Part shown: piece by piece, positions 17,042 through 27,185 of the stretch | How positions within the stretch are numbered: position 1 is the stretch's first letter | How the letters are laid out: every line of letters begins with the position of its first letter | Source of the DNA: Alphaproteobacteria bacterium | Lineage (GTDB): Bacteria > Pseudomonadota > Alphaproteobacteria > UBA6615 | Assembly: GCA_009691025.1 (NCBI GenBank) | Contig: SHWB01000014.1 | Location: 1-39,955, forward strand | DNA length: 39,955 bases | Direction of reading: 5' to 3' | The notes under the pieces: generated by a model | What the model saw: the letters and a program-made list of their open reading frames with translations, nothing else | The model's database searches: none | Told to the model about the DNA's origin: nothing | Made by a program: the position numbers and the translations under genes

Positions 17042-18667
17042 ATGATGAATCATTTGAGACGCTCGTGATTCGTCCTTGGCGTAGCGTTCGCGCTGGCGGC
17101 AGTTCCGGCAATCGCTTTGTCCGACCAGGACAACGAGGTGCGCGACGAAGCGCGCATCGTGATCGTGCCGATATCGGATACCCAGAGAATCTTCGAGTTG
17201 AACGGACGTGGCGGTTAGGCCCTCATTTACGCCGTCGTCGAGGAGGATCGCCGAGATAGCGACGCCGTCATCGTCGTCCACGCCTGCAACCTGTACTCGC
17301 CCTCCCTGTTCTCCGCGCTCGACGGGGGAGTTCACGCCATCAACATGCTCAACCGCCTTGGCGTTACGGTCATGTCACCGGGCCACCACGAATTCAATTT
17401 CGGTGCAAGCATCGCGTCGCGGCGGTTCGCCGAGGCGCGCTTTACCGTCGTCCCGTCGAATGCGAGAACTGTCGACGGCGGCATACCGTCCGGAACGACA
17501 CGATTCGAGATCGTCTAGGTGGCATAGTATCGGCTCGGATTTATGGGATTGTTGCCGCGCTAAACCTCACTAATTTCCTCTCCATGATCGTTGATTATCG
17601 ACGACCATGTCGCCACCGCCGCGACGGTCGCCGCCGAATTGCGGGACGCGGGTGCGGAAGTGGTCATCGCGCTCGCAGACCTGCGCCGCGAAGACATAGG
17701 CCGCATCCGGGAGGACGGCGGCGTAGATTTGATATTCGCCGCACAGTGCCCGACCTCCAACGCGCCGTTCTGTCTGGAAGCCGACGCCACGAGTATCGCG
17801 TTGTACCCCGCCGAGGCCGGCGACCGCATTGCCGTCGCTGACCTACACTTGCACCGCACGATCCGCGAAGTGGTCAAGGCGTCCGATCTCGCCCCGTCGG
17901 TCCCGACGGCGCCCGAGGAGTTAGATCCCGACCGCTTCTTCGAGGTCACGACACAGGAAACGGTTACCCGTTGGCGCGCCGACATACGGCTCCGCGACAC
18001 CACGCGCCTCTAACCCGACCGATTCGCCAACATCGTGATTGCCCAGCACTACGCGGTATTCAGCCATCGAATAGGCGAACCGCTCGCGACTGTCGCCGCA
18101 CCATTAGATCTCGCGCGCGCGCCGTTGCGCCGCATCGAGATTGCCTTCGCAAACTATGTCACCGACGCGATGCGCAGCGTGGCCGGAGCCGATATTGCGT
18201 TCATCAATGCCGGTGCCATCCGTGACGACCGCGATTTCAATCCTGGCGATGTCTACACATTACGCGATCTGCTGATGGCCCTGCCCTTTCGCAATCGCAT
18301 CGTCACGGTCACGCTGACGGGACGCCGCCTCGCCGCGTTGTTGGAGAGCGGCCTCGACGCGGCCAGCATCGGCAGTCCGCGCTTCCTTCACGTTTCCGGC
18401 GTGACCACCCGCTACACCCTGACCGGCCGACCTGGTGCGCGAATCTGCAGCATCCTCTTCGGCGACGTCCCGCTCAATCATGGCGCCAGGTGCCGTATCG
18501 CCACGAACGAGTTCCTCGCCCGTGGCGGGGACGGATACGACGTCCTGCAACTGAATTCGACCGAGTCCGAAGACCGCGGCGACCTCATCGACATGCTGCG
18601 GCATCGCCTCGTTGCCGATGGCCGTCTGGCGCCGGTCGAGGGCGGCCGCCTGCGGGCCAGCTGCTAG
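17042..18667 (+). pseudogene. 5'-nucleotidase/UshA-type metallophosphatase with seven in-frame stops
   Basis: A single 541-codon frame without indels from ATG 17042 (GGGGGAAG just upstream) to TAG 18665. It starts with a signal peptide (VLGVAFALAAVPAIA) after a TGA at 17066. The N-terminal metallophosphatase domain is recognisable (YAVVEEDRRDSDAVIVVHA, SALDGGVHAINMLNRLGVTV), and the C-terminal nucleotidase domain is well preserved (FINAGAIRDDRDFNPGD, DLLMALPFRNRIVTVTLTG, FLARGGDGYDVL). Other stops: TAG 17216, 17516, 17525; TAA 17561; TGA 17585; TAA 18011. Metal motifs are gone: the usual GD of HAGD is CN, GNHEFD is GHHEFN, the histidine of the ALxH block is Asp, and GGHDH is AAQCP. So the function is lost, not recoded. 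It is divergent from the broken protease over 46 bases. Confidence 0.83.
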
Positions 18668-21097
18668 CTATTCCGCCGCTTGCGGTAGGGCGACGAGACC
18701 GCGCCGCGCATAGCGGCGACCGACCACCGTCGCTGCGGCGTCGACAATCGCCTCGCTGTCGATGCCATAGACGCGATAGAGGTCTGGCAAGTCTCCCGAC
18801 TGGCCGAAAGCTTGGACGCCGAGCGCAGCGAGGTAGTGGCCGGCAACGGAACCGAGCCAGGCCAGCGTCGCCGGATGCCCGTCGAGCACGGTGACGATGC
18901 CGGCATCGGGCGCCAGACGGCCGAGCAGGTGCTCGACGGTGGACGGTGCCTGGCGCTCGCCCTGCCGCCGCGCCTTTTGCGCCGCCTGCCAGTCCTGGAA
19001 CAGCCGGTCAGCCGAGGTGATCGCCAGCAACCCGGCACCGGGAATGTCTTCGACCAGCGCCGCATGCGCCGCCAGCGCCTCGGTCGCCACCGCGCCGGTG
19101 TAGACGATCGCGAGTTCGGCGCCGGGGGCTGGCGGCACTGCCCAATAGCCGCCGTCGATAGCCGCCGTGGCGAGCGATGCATCGAAGTTGCGCTTGGGCT
19201 GGTCGATCTGGCGTGTGGAAAGACGCAGATAGACCGAGCCACCCTTCTCCGCCTGCATATGCTCGAAGCCCCAGGTCATCAGCGCCGCCAGTTCGTCGGC
19301 ATAGGCCGGCTCGAACGAGGTGAGGCCGGGCTGGCAGAGACCGATCAGCGGTGTGGAGACCGACTGGTGCGCACCGCCCTCCGGCGCCAGCGTGATGCCC
19401 GAAGGCGTCGCCACCAGCATGAATCGCGCATCCTGGTAACAGGCGTAGTTGAGCTGGTCGAGGCCTCGCGCGATGAACGGGTCGTAGAGCGCGCCGACCG
19501 GCAGCAGGCGCGCGCCGAACAATTGTTCCGACAACCCCAGCGCGGCGAGCAGAAGGAACATGTTGCTCTCGGCGATGCCCAGCTCGATGTGCTGGCCCTT
19601 CGGGCCCATCGACCAGTTGAAGGCCGACGGCACGCGTTCCTTGCGGAACACGTCGGCCACCTCCTCGCGGCGGAACAGCCCACGCTGGTTGACCCAGCCG
19701 GCGAGGTTGGTCGTCACGGTCACGTCCGGCGTGGTCGTGACGATACGGCGCGAGACCTCGTCCTTGCGCCGCGCGATGTCGTTCATGATGCGGCCGAAGG
19801 CTTCCTGCGTCGACATGCGGGCGGCGCGCGGCACCGGCATCGGCTCGACCGGGATCGCCGGCCCGCGCCGGTCCGGCGCGCCACGACGGCGGAATGGCAC
19901 ACGGTCGAGAAATGCCGCGAGTTCGTCTGGTGCCACGTCGAGGCCCGCCGACGCCGTCCATTCTTCGCCGTCGCCGACGCGATGCTGCTTGCGGAAGGCT
20001 GCCATCTGGTCGAGGTTCATCAGGCCAGAATGGTTGTCTTTGTGGCCGGCGAGCGGCGTGTTGAAGCCCTTGATCGTGTAAGCGATGAAGCAGTGCGGCG
20101 TGTCGTCCTCGACAGCGTGGAAGGCTTCCAGCACTGCCGTCATGTCGTGGCCTCCAAGATTGGTCATCAGCCGGTGCAGCGCCGCGTCGTCGTGCTCCGC
20201 CATAATGTCGCGGATGACAGCGACATGACCGAGATCGCGCTGCAGATGTTCGCGCCAGGCCGGCCCGCCCTTGAAGACGAGGGCGGAATAGAGCTGGTTG
20301 GGGCAGTCGTCGATCCATTTGCGCAGGGCCGTGCCGCCCGGCCGCTCGAACGCCGCCTGCAACAGCTTACCGTATTTCAGCTCGATCACCTTCCAGCCGA
20401 CCGTCTTGAAGAAGTCGCGGATGCGCTGGAACAGATCGTCGTGAACGACGCCGTCGAGGCTTTGGCGATTGTAGTCGATCACCCACCAAACATTGCGAAC
20501 GTCGTGCTTCCAGCCCTCGAGCATCGCCTCGTACACATTACCCTCGTCGAGTTCAGCATCGCCAAGCAGAGAGACGATGCGACGGCGCGGCGTGCCGTCC
20601 GGCACTAGCCCGTGCAGGCGAACGTAATCCTGCACCAGCGTGGCGAACAGCGAGCAGCCGACGCCAAGGCCGACCGAACCGGTCGAGATGTCGACATCGT
20701 CGGCGTCCTTGGTGCGCGAGGGGTAGGACTGGATGCCGCCGAGGGAGCGGAAGCGCTGCAACTGGTCGAGAGACTGGCGGTCGAGCAGGTACTGGAGGGC
20801 GTGGAAGACCGGCGAGGCGTGCGGCTTCACCGCCACGCGGTCTTCCGGATTTAGCACGTTGAGATAGAGCGCCGTCAGCAGCGTCGTCGACGAGGCGGAA
20901 GAGGCCTGGTGGCCACCGACCTTGAGACCGTCGCGCGACGGCCGGATGTGATTGGCGTTGTGGATCATCCAGGAAGCCAGCCACAGCACTTTGCGCTCGA
21001 TCTCCTCGAGCATTCGGATGTCGTCGGGCCCCGGCATGGCTTCCGGCAGGTTACGCCGGGCTGCGGCGGCGGGCGCCGAACGGGTACGGGCGGGCAT
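18668..21097 (-). CDS. Homodimeric 2-oxoacid dehydrogenase E1 (AceE/MdeB-like)
   Basis: 809-residue thiamine-diphosphate enzyme of the transketolase-like homodimeric E1 family (AceE is ~890). The start ATG at 21095-21097 follows GAGGAG. The TPP motif is GDAELDEG with NVWWVIDYN some 30 residues later. [12 protein letters not shown], the HKDNHSG segment and, in the second half, [20 protein letters not shown] (the E1 Glu region) are present. The C-terminal third matches the transketolase C domain. No E2 or E3 gene is adjacent, so it is not a classic aceEF operon. A divergent Lrp-type regulator lies 140 bases away; in Pseudomonas putida the same pairing occurs for mdeB/mdeR, where the E1 acts on 2-oxobutyrate from methionine. 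That substrate is an analogy only. The ORF is intact, and its stop codon abuts that of the nucleotidase pseudogene. Confidence 0.87.
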   Translation of the reverse strand: MPARTRSAPAAAARRNLPEAMPGPDDIRMLEEIERKVLWLASWMIHNANHIRPSRDGLKVGGHQASSASSTTLLTALYLNVLNPEDRVAVKPHASPVFHALQYLLDRQSLDQLQRFRSLGGIQSYPSRTKDADDVDISTGSVGLGVGCSLFATLVQDYVRLHGLVPDGTPRRRIVSLLGDAELDEGNVYEAMLEGWKHDVRNVWWVIDYNRQSLDGVVHDDLFQRIRDFFKTVGWKVIELKYGKLLQAAFERPGGTALRKWIDDCPNQLYSALVFKGGPAWREHLQRDLGHVAVIRDIMAEHDDAALHRLMTNLGGHDMTAVLEAFHAVEDDTPHCFIAYTIKGFNTPLAGHKDNHSGLMNLDQMAAFRKQHRVGDGEEWTASAGLDVAPDELAAFLDRVPFRRRGAPDRRGPAIPVEPMPVPRAARMSTQEAFGRIMNDIARRKDEVSRRIVTTTPDVTVTTNLAGWVNQRGLFRREEVADVFRKERVPSAFNWSMGPKGQHIELGIAESNMFLLLAALGLSEQLFGARLLPVGALYDPFIARGLDQLNYACYQDARFMLVATPSGITLAPEGGAHQSVSTPLIGLCQPGLTSFEPAYADELAALMTWGFEHMQAEKGGSVYLRLSTRQIDQPKRNFDASLATAAIDGGYWAVPPAPGAELAIVYTGAVATEALAAHAALVEDIPGAGLLAITSADRLFQDWQAAQKARRQGERQAPSTVEHLLGRLAPDAGIVTVLDGHPATLAWLGSVAGHYLAALGVQAFGQSGDLPDLYRVYGIDSEAIVDAAATVVGRRYARRGLVALPQAAE

Positions 21098-21237
21098 TGA
21101 CTGTCTCCTCGCTGTCGTCCAAACCCGACGACGGGCGGATTGTACCATTCCGAATCGCGCGGGGGATTGCGTTGTCGGCGGTGTTTGGGCCAGATGACGC
21201 AACGTTCTGCCAATATACCGACCTTCCGGAGCACGAC
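21098..21237. promoter_or_regulatory. Divergent promoter region between E1 and Lrp-type regulator
   Basis: 140 bases between two start codons, less GC-rich in its right half (tgacgcaacgttctgccaat around 21195). Lrp/AsnC regulators usually bind such divergent regions and control the neighbouring gene as well as themselves; that is family knowledge. I see the small palindrome AACGTT at 21201-21206 but no clear full Lrp box or -35/-10 pair. Confidence 0.4.
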
Positions 21238-21720
21238 ATGCCCCCGATTGCCCTCGACAAAACCGATCGTCGGATCCTTGACCGGCTGCAGACCGACGCG
21301 CGCACGCCCAATGCCGAGCTTGCGCGCGAGGTGCATCTCTCGCCTTCCCCCTGCCTGCGCCGCGTCAAGCGGCTGGAGGAGGAGGGCGTCATCCGCCGCT
21401 ACGTCTCGCTGCTCGACCCCGGTGCCATCGGCCTGCCGGTGTCGGTGTTCGTGCAGGTGACGCTGGAAAAGCAGATCGAGACGGCGCTGGCCGAGTTCGA
21501 GCGCGAGATCGCCGCGCGCCCCGAGGTCATGGAATGCTACCTGATGACCGGCGACGCGGATTATCTGCTACGCGTCGTCGCCCCGGACATCGACGCCTTC
21601 CAGCGCTTCCTGATGGACCGTCTGACGCGTATCCGCGGCGTCGCCAGCATCAAATCGTCCTTCGCACTGAAGCAGGTCTCCTACCGCACGGCGCTACCAT
21701 TGACCCATATCGCCGAGTGA
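21238..21720 (+). CDS. Lrp/AsnC family transcriptional regulator
   Basis: 160-residue Lrp-type regulator. The N-terminal winged helix-turn-helix starts [20 protein letters not shown] and contains [20 protein letters not shown], the standard Lrp recognition helix region, followed by [12 protein letters not shown]. The C-terminal RAM ligand-binding/oligomerisation domain holds [22 protein letters not shown] 21238 is preceded by GGAG at 21228-21231. It is divergent from the E1 gene, the arrangement used when an Lrp protein activates a 2-oxoacid or amino-acid catabolic gene in response to its amino acid. The effector may be a branched-chain amino acid, methionine or alanine; sequence alone does not decide. 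The ORF is intact and ends just before the amidase pseudogene. Confidence 0.9.
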   Translation: MPPIALDKTDRRILDRLQTDARTPNAELAREVHLSPSPCLRRVKRLEEEGVIRRYVSLLDPGAIGLPVSVFVQVTLEKQIETALAEFEREIAARPEVMECYLMTGDADYLLRVVAPDIDAFQRFLMDRLTRIRGVASIKSSFALKQVSYRTALPLTHIAE

Positions 21721-21776
21721 CACCGGCGGGGCTGGACGCCGCCTGCCGGCCACGGGAATGTAACGGACGATGCTGC

Positions 21777-21782
21777 GAGGAG
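21777..21782 (+). promoter_or_regulatory. Orphaned ribosome-binding site of the amidase pseudogene
   Basis: GAGGAG with an 8-base spacer to ATA (21791-21793), followed in frame by GACGACCC, a plausible N terminus. No ATG, GTG or TTG occurs at the right distance, so I infer an ATG-to-ATA change. This marks where translation used to begin. Confidence 0.45.
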
Positions 21783-21790
21783 CCTAGGCT

Positions 21791-22938
21791 ATAGACGACC
21801 CAGCGAACGCTTTCGTCCGGGGACCTCCGTCCGGCTCGACGGCACGCCGGGCGGCCCGCTGTCCGGGCTAACCTTCGCCGCCAAGGACTGCTTCGACGTC
21901 CCCGGATACCGGACGGGCGGCGGCAATCGCGACGGCACCGGCCATCTCGCGCCTCGTCGCCGCCGGTGCCACGCTGACCGGCAAGACCATCCTCGAGGAG
22001 CTTTGCTATGGCCTGACCGGCGAGAGCCCGTTCTATGGCACGCCGCACAACAGTGCCTCGCCTGACCATGTGCCGGGCGGCTCGTCCTCCGGCTCGGCGG
22101 CGGCGGTGGGAGCCGGGCTGGTCGATTTCGCCCTGGGCAGCGATACCGTCGGCTCTATCCGACTACCGGCGTCTTTTGCGACCTGTGGGGCTTTCGCGCA
22201 TCGCCATCGACCGTCCCGCTCGACGGCGTCATGCCGCTCGCGCCGAGCTTCGATGCCGTCGGCTGGTTCACCCGCGACGCGGCGACGATGGCGCGCGTCG
22301 GCCGCGCCCTGCTGCCGCCGGGACAGGTGCCGCACCCGCACCGCCCGCTCGTCGCGGAGGACGCGATGGCACTGCTGGCCGCGCCGTTGCGCGCGGCGCT
22401 CGACACGGCCATCGCCACCGTCGCAGGTCGGCTCGGCCTGCGCGCCGAGCCGATCCGGCTGGCGGTACTGCCCGGGCTGGATGGCATCCGCGCCTGGGGG
22501 CGGGTGATGGGCACCATCCGCTTCCGCGAGGCCTGGGGGTCGAACCGCGCCTGGGTCGAGGCCCATGACCCACGGCTCGGCGACACGGCGAAGCATCGCT
22601 TCGCCCTAGGCCGCGCCGTCGACGATGCCGCACTCGCCACCGCCCTCGCCTCCCGCGAACGCATCGTGGCGCGCCTCGACGGCATGCTGTCCAGCGATGC
22701 CGTGCTGGCCATGCCGGCCTCGCCCTGCCCGCAGCCGCGCCGCGGCCAGTCGACCGCCGACCACGACGTGCTGCGCAACACCAACGAGCCGCTCAACGGC
22801 CTCGCCCCGCTCGGGCGGATGCCGGCCCTGTCAGCGCCTCTGGCGACGGCGGAAGGCCTTCCGTTCGGCCTCGGCCTGACCGCCGCATCCGGCGCCGATG
22901 CCCTGCTGCTTGCCGCCGCCGAACGCATCGCGGGGTGA
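21791..22938 (+). pseudogene. Amidase-signature enzyme (AMI1-like), start lost and several frameshifts
   Basis: An amidase of roughly 380 residues in three or more frames. Blocks in order are GLTFAAKDCFDVPGYRTGGG (Lys of the Ser-Ser-Lys triad), then after a gap ISRLVAAGATLTGKTI, PGGSSSGSAAAVGAG (middle Ser), and GSDTVGSIRLPAS (nucleophile region, where the usual GG is VG). After another shift come STVPLDGVMPLAPSFDAVGW and a clean C-terminal half to TGA 22936. Breaks lie near 21822 (G run), near 21925 with about ten codons missing, and near 22176 (T run). A GAGGAG at 21777-21782 stands 8 bases before ATA at 21791, where ATG would be expected, so the start codon seems to have mutated. With at least four lesions this is a genuine pseudogene rather than one sequencing slip. 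Confidence 0.8.
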
Positions 22939-23006
22939 CCCGACGCCGCACCGCGTTAACCTCTGCCGGCTCGGCAGCGCGCCGCGGCGGTGCTAGAGTG
23001 TATCTG

Positions 23007-23025
23007 GTGATCGGGTGATCGGGTG
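23007..23025 (+). repeat. Short tandem repeat of GTGATCGG next to a start codon
   Basis: The 8-mer GTGATCGG occurs twice in tandem (23007-23022) with a third partial GTG, directly before the GTG (23025) that starts the second cysteine protease pseudogene. No ribosome-binding site is visible there; a duplication in the repeat could have displaced it. Confidence 0.6.
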
Positions 23026-23743
23026 TGCCGGATCGCAGGAAGTTTCTGATTGGGCTGGGGGCCGGTCTGGCGACCGGAGCGGGCGTGCTGGCTGCGCCCG
23101 GTCGTGCCCTTGCTGCCACGCCGCCGGACATCGCCGCGACAGCGCCGGATCTCTTCCTGCCGCTGCTGCGCACCGAAGAGCGGTATATCGGCCGGCCGGA
23201 GGATCGCCTGCCTAGGGCCCGCGTACTCGACGCCCGGCGTCCGAGCGCGCCCTCGGCGCGCTGGCACGCGCCATCCGCCCATGGGTGCCGAAAGCGTAGG
23301 CCGCAGGCAGTTCGTGGTCCGCCACCATCGCCGCCGCCCGTACGCTCGACCCGTTCCAGCGCCGCGCCATCGTCAACCGCTTCGTCAACCAGACGCCATG
23401 GGTCGAGGACAGCGTCAACTACGGCGTCGGCGATTACTGGGCCGACGTCGATGACTTTCTCGAGAATGGCGGCGATTGCGAGGATTTTGCGGTCGCCAAG
23501 TACAAGCTGCTGATGGCGCTGGGTTACCACCCGCATCGCCTGCGCGTGGTGATGCTGGTCGACAGCCGCCGCAACCGTCATCACGCCGTCACCGCCGCAT
23601 GGCTCGACGAACGCGTGCTGATGCTCGATGCACTGATTCCCAATGTCGTCGAGCAGGGCGAAATCAGCCACTATGTACCGATCCTGTCCCTCGACCGCGG
23701 CCGGCTCTTTCTGCACACGCGCGAGGCGCCGCCCGCATCCTGA
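23025..23743 (+). pseudogene. Second transglutaminase-like cysteine protease (BTLCP), frameshift plus stop
   Basis: The N terminus from GTG 23025 is a twin-arginine-like signal, DRRKFLIGLGAGLATGAG, ending near PGRALA, then ERYIGRPEDRLPRARVLDA. Near 23235 the frame shifts; the family text resumes as ASERALGALARAIRPWVPKA, then TAG at 23297-23299, then FQRRAIVNRFVNQTPWVED, YGVGDYWADVDDFLENGGDC with the catalytic Cys in GDCEDFA, RHHAVTAAW with the His and LMLDALIP with the Asp. It ends at TGA 23741. It is more alpha-proteobacterial BTLCP-like than the copy at 16.3 kb. The triad is intact, so inactivation rests on one indel and one stop. These enzymes are exported proteases of the Peptidase_C93 family, some of which process RTX adhesins. 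Confidence 0.8.
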
Positions 23744-23827
23744 GACCGGCCGGGCGGCGCGCCCGTTGACGGGTTGGCTGCGGAATACCAAGCTTACGTC
23801 CGACTCCGCGACCGGGAGATCCTGACC

Positions 23828-24883
23828 ATGGCTGCCGACGGCAGTGTCGCTGCCAATCGCGCCGATTTCTACCGGCGCATCGGTGCCATCGAGATGGCGC
23901 CGTTGTGGGAAGTCCTGCACAAGCTGGTGGCGAAGGCACCGGTCACGCGCGCCGTGTCGCATGTCTGGCGCTACGACGAGGTGCGGCCGTTCATCCTGGA
24001 ATCGGGCGGCATCATCAGCGCGGCCGAGGCCGAGCGGCGCGTCCTGATACTCGAGAACCCGGCGCTGCGCGGTACATCACAGGCGGTCGACACATTGTAT
24101 GCCGGCCTGCAGCTCATCCTGCCGGGCGAGATCGCGCCTTCTCATCGGCACACGCCGTCGGCGCTGCGATTCATTGTCGAGGGCGACGGCGCCTACACCT
24201 CGGTCAACGGCGAGCGGGTGACGATGGCGACGGGCGATTTCGTCATCACCCCGTCCTGGACCTGGCACGACCACGGCAATGACAGCAACCAGCCGATGGT
24301 GTGGCTCGACGGGATCGACATCCCGATCGTGCACTTTACCGCCACGAGCTTCGCGGAACCGTACCCCGAGCCGCAGTTTCCGGCGAACACGCCTGCCGGC
24401 TACACACGCGCGCGATATGGCACCAACATGCGCCCGGTCGGCGACAGCTATTCGGCGCCGACGTCGCCGATCTTTTCGTACCCCTACGAGGAATCTCGCG
24501 AGGCGCTGGAGACGATGCGGCGAACGCAGTATCTCGATCCCTGCTTAGCCATCAAGATGGAATACATCAATCCACTAACCGGCGGGCCGGCCATGCCGAC
24601 GATGTCGACATTCCTGCAGTTGCTACCCAGGGGATTCCGCACCGCGCCCTACCGCTCGACCGAGCACACGGTCTACTCGGTTGTCGAGGGCAGCGGCCGC
24701 CTCGTCGCCGGCGAAGACAGCGACGCGCGCAGCCTGCCGTGGGGGCCGCGCGACCATTTCGCCGTGCCCGGCTGGGTACAGCACCGGCTGGAGGCCGACG
24801 ACGACGCCGTGCTCTTCAGCTTCTCCGACCGCACAATGCAGCAGAAGCTGGGCCTCTGGCGCGAGTGGCGCGGCAGCGCCTGA
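23828..24883 (+). CDS. Gentisate 1,2-dioxygenase-like bicupin
   Basis: 351-residue bicupin ring-cleavage dioxygenase, the usual size for gentisate 1,2-dioxygenase and its 1-hydroxy-2-naphthoate and salicylate 1,2-dioxygenase relatives. The N-terminal cupin has the metal motif in LPGEIAPSHRHTPSALRFI (the His pair) and FVITPSWTWHDHGN (late His). The C-terminal cupin has FLQLLPRGFRTAPYRSTEH and VYSVVEGSGR. Such enzymes use Fe(II) and O2 to open gentisate to maleylpyruvate in aromatic catabolism. The ATG at 23828 has GGGAG 12 bases upstream and matches family N termini (YRRIGAIEMAPLWEVLH); the open frame extends further upstream without support. No maleylpyruvate isomerase or hydrolase gene is nearby, so the pathway is not clustered. 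The ORF is uninterrupted. Confidence 0.87.
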   Translation: MAADGSVAANRADFYRRIGAIEMAPLWEVLHKLVAKAPVTRAVSHVWRYDEVRPFILESGGIISAAEAERRVLILENPALRGTSQAVDTLYAGLQLILPGEIAPSHRHTPSALRFIVEGDGAYTSVNGERVTMATGDFVITPSWTWHDHGNDSNQPMVWLDGIDIPIVHFTATSFAEPYPEPQFPANTPAGYTRARYGTNMRPVGDSYSAPTSPIFSYPYEESREALETMRRTQYLDPCLAIKMEYINPLTGGPAMPTMSTFLQLLPRGFRTAPYRSTEHTVYSVVEGSGRLVAGEDSDARSLPWGPRDHFAVPGWVQHRLEADDDAVLFSFSDRTMQQKLGLWREWRGSA

Positions 24884-24902
24884 CGGCAAGGGGCCAGGCA
24901 GG

Positions 24903-25740
24903 TCAGGTATCGGCGCCCGGTGCCGGCGCGTCCCGGCGGTCGTTGGGGCCGGTCACCTCGCACCCGCCGGTGACGGTCTGCGGACGCTCCGAGGGGATGC
25001 CGAGCATGTTGACCGAGACGACGCGCTCGAAGAGCGTTGCGCGTTTCGGCGAAGAAATTATCCGAGATGAACATTGGAGAGAGACACCAGTACAGCCGGT
25101 ATTCAAGGTCGAGGATGCGACGGATCAGGTCTGCGGACTGCGCCGGGCGCTCGTTCTCGACATAGAGGAATGGCCGATCGCGATAGATCATCTCCTCGGC
25201 TCCGGCGATCACGTCGCTTTCCATTCCGTCGGCGTTGATCTTGAGGAAGTGGCACACGGGCAGTTCGAGAGAGTCGATCGTCACCAGTGCCACCGCCTCG
25301 CCGCGGTCGCGCGCCAACAGGGGAGTCATGTTGGCAGAGGCGCCGCGGGCATAGTCCGTCGGCGGCACCCGGACCGTGCCTACGCACCGTCCCGCCGCCT
25401 GGCGGGCATCGACCTGCGCAAGATGGTTGAGCGCAAGATTGCCGCACAGCATATGGAACAATATGCGCTGCGTATCCAGGGCAACGAGGCGTCCATGCGC
25501 CCCCACCCGGCGGGCCAGAGGCACCGTCAGCGCGCCGATATGCGCACCAACATCGACCGCAGTGCTGCCAGGCTCAACGAGCTGTTAGATCAGGCGCACT
25601 TCTGCATCGCCGTATTAGCCGTAGCGGTCGAACGACGGACCGACATGCGGGTCGCGCAGAGGGTACATCATCATGCCGTGGCGGCAGCGCTTGAGGCGCA
25701 CCGTCGTGCTGTCGATCAGGCCCGCAGCTTCGTCGATCAT
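24903..25740 (-). pseudogene. FkbM-family methyltransferase with two stops and a frameshift
   Basis: From ATG 25738-25740 the frame reads LKRCRHGMMMYPLRDPHVGP, then TAA at 25615-25617 and TAA at 25585-25587, then QLVEPGSTAVDVGAHIGALT, the SAM-binding motif I of FkbM methyltransferases. It continues with LVALDTQRILFHMLCGNLAL, TIDSLELPVCHFLKINADGM (the catalytic KIDVEG-like block) and RPFLYVENERP. After NFFAETRNA near 25045 the frame changes, and the end continues as LFERVVSVNMLGIPSERPQ to TGA 24903-24905. The family methylates hydroxyls on polyketides and on surface glycans, so a role in cell-surface sugar decoration is likely but not proven. It is convergent with the gentisate dioxygenase and divergent from pgk over about 240 bases. 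Confidence 0.8.
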
Positions 25741-25981
25741 CGGCCTTGTCGCTGTTCTGGGCCTCGGGGACGACCGGAACGGGACGACCCCCGTAGCGGC
25801 ACGCGGTTACGGCGAAGCCGCTCGCGCTAGTTCAGTCTAAGGCTCCCCTCGTGGCGGCGCAAAGCCCTCCCGGGCCGATCGCCCCGGCTGCCGGTGCCTT
25901 CGCGCCGTTGCAATCGACCGTGGTGATGTGCTTCATCGGCGCCGGTCGCCAACGCCGACGGACAGCCCAAGAGAGCCCGAC
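25741..25981 (+). other. Intergenic region upstream of pgk
   Basis: 241 bases between the start of the FkbM pseudogene (minus) and pgk (plus). No credible gene or RNA was seen. It should hold the pgk promoter; I could not pick a convincing -35/-10 pair. A weak purine-rich AAGAGAG at 25969-25975 may be the pgk ribosome-binding site. Confidence 0.4.
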
Positions 25982-27175
25982 ATGCCTGCCTTCCGTACCA
26001 TCGACGACCTCGACGTCGCCGGCCGCCGCGTCCTGCTGCGGGCCGACCTCAACGTTCCCGTCGCCGACGGGCGTGTGCCGGACTCGACCAGACTCGAACG
26101 CCTGGCGCCAACCATCGTCGAACTGGCGGAGCGGGGCGCGCGCGTGATCGTCGCCTCGCATTTCGATCGGCCGGGGGGCAGGAAAGTTGCATCTATGTCG
26201 CTTGCCCCCATCGCAGCCGCCCTCGGCGCGGTGCTCGGCCGGCCTGTGGCCTTCGCCCTCGACTGTATCGGGCCCGAGGCCGCCGCCGCCGTCTCGGCGC
26301 TGCCTCCCGGCGGCATTCTCGTGCTCGAGAATCTGCGCTTCCATGCCGGCGAGGAGGCCAACGACCAAGCCTTCGCGAAGGAGCTGGCGTCCCTAGCCGA
26401 ACTCTACGTCAACGACGCCTTCTCGGCCGCGCACCGCGCCCACGCCTCGACCGAGGCCGTGGCCCGCCTGCTGCCGGCGGCGGCGGGGCGACTGATGCAG
26501 GCCGAGCTGTCGGCGCTGGAGGCCGCGCTGGGTGCGCCGAAGCGGCCGGTGGCGGCGATCGTCGGCGGTGCCAAGGTGTCAACCAAGCTCGACCTGCTGG
26601 GCAATCTCGTCGCGCGCGTCGATTGCCTGGTCATCGGCGGCGGCATGGCCAACACTTTTCTCGCGGCGCGCGGCGTCGAGGTCGGCAAGTCTCTGTGCGA
26701 GCACGAGATGGCGGCGACGGCGCGCGATATCGCCGCCCGCGCTGCCGCGTGCGGCACACGCATCGTGCTGCCAGTCGACGTCGTGGTGGCCGAGACGCTG
26801 AAGTCCGGCGTGGCGACGGTGACCGTCGCCATCGACGCGGTGCCGGCGGACCACATGATTCTCGATGTCGGTCCGGCAACGGTGACCGCCATCATAGCCG
26901 CGCTCGGCGAGGCGCGCACCCTGGTATGGAATGGGCCACTCGGCGCGTTCGAAACGTCGCCCTTCGACGCGTCTACGGTGGCCGTGGCGCGGCACGTGGA
27001 GAAGCTGACGGCCGAGGGCGCGCTGCTGTCGGTTGCCGGCGGCGGCGACACGGTGGCGGCGCTGCGGCGCGCCGGCGTGATGGAGGGGCTGAGCTATGTG
27101 TCGAGCGCGGGCGGCGCCTTCCTCGAATGGCTCGAGGGCCGTACCCTCCCCGGCGTCGCCGCGCTGACGGCGTAG
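25982..27175 (+). CDS. pgk: Phosphoglycerate kinase
   Basis: 397-residue phosphoglycerate kinase, normal length. It shows [30 protein letters not shown] (3-phosphoglycerate-binding region), [74 protein letters not shown] and the nucleotide-binding [11 protein letters not shown]. It transfers phosphate between 1,3-bisphosphoglycerate and ADP in glycolysis or gluconeogenesis, in the cytosol. The ATG at 25982 fits the family N terminus. It stands alone here, whereas many Alphaproteobacteria keep gap, tkt or fba beside it. The ORF is clean, unlike the pseudogenes on both sides. Confidence 0.95.
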   Translation: MPAFRTIDDLDVAGRRVLLRADLNVPVADGRVPDSTRLERLAPTIVELAERGARVIVASHFDRPGGRKVASMSLAPIAAALGAVLGRPVAFALDCIGPEAAAAVSALPPGGILVLENLRFHAGEEANDQAFAKELASLAELYVNDAFSAAHRAHASTEAVARLLPAAAGRLMQAELSALEAALGAPKRPVAAIVGGAKVSTKLDLLGNLVARVDCLVIGGGMANTFLAARGVEVGKSLCEHEMAATARDIAARAAACGTRIVLPVDVVVAETLKSGVATVTVAIDAVPADHMILDVGPATVTAIIAALGEARTLVWNGPLGAFETSPFDASTVAVARHVEKLTAEGALLSVAGGGDTVAALRRAGVMEGLSYVSSAGGAFLEWLEGRTLPGVAALTA

Positions 27176-27185
27176 CGCCGGCGAA

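Noticed and set aside
18812-20608. 598-codon plus-strand frame opposite the E1 gene
   Set aside because: Antisense shadow; the E1 frame shows clear TPP and transketolase motifs.
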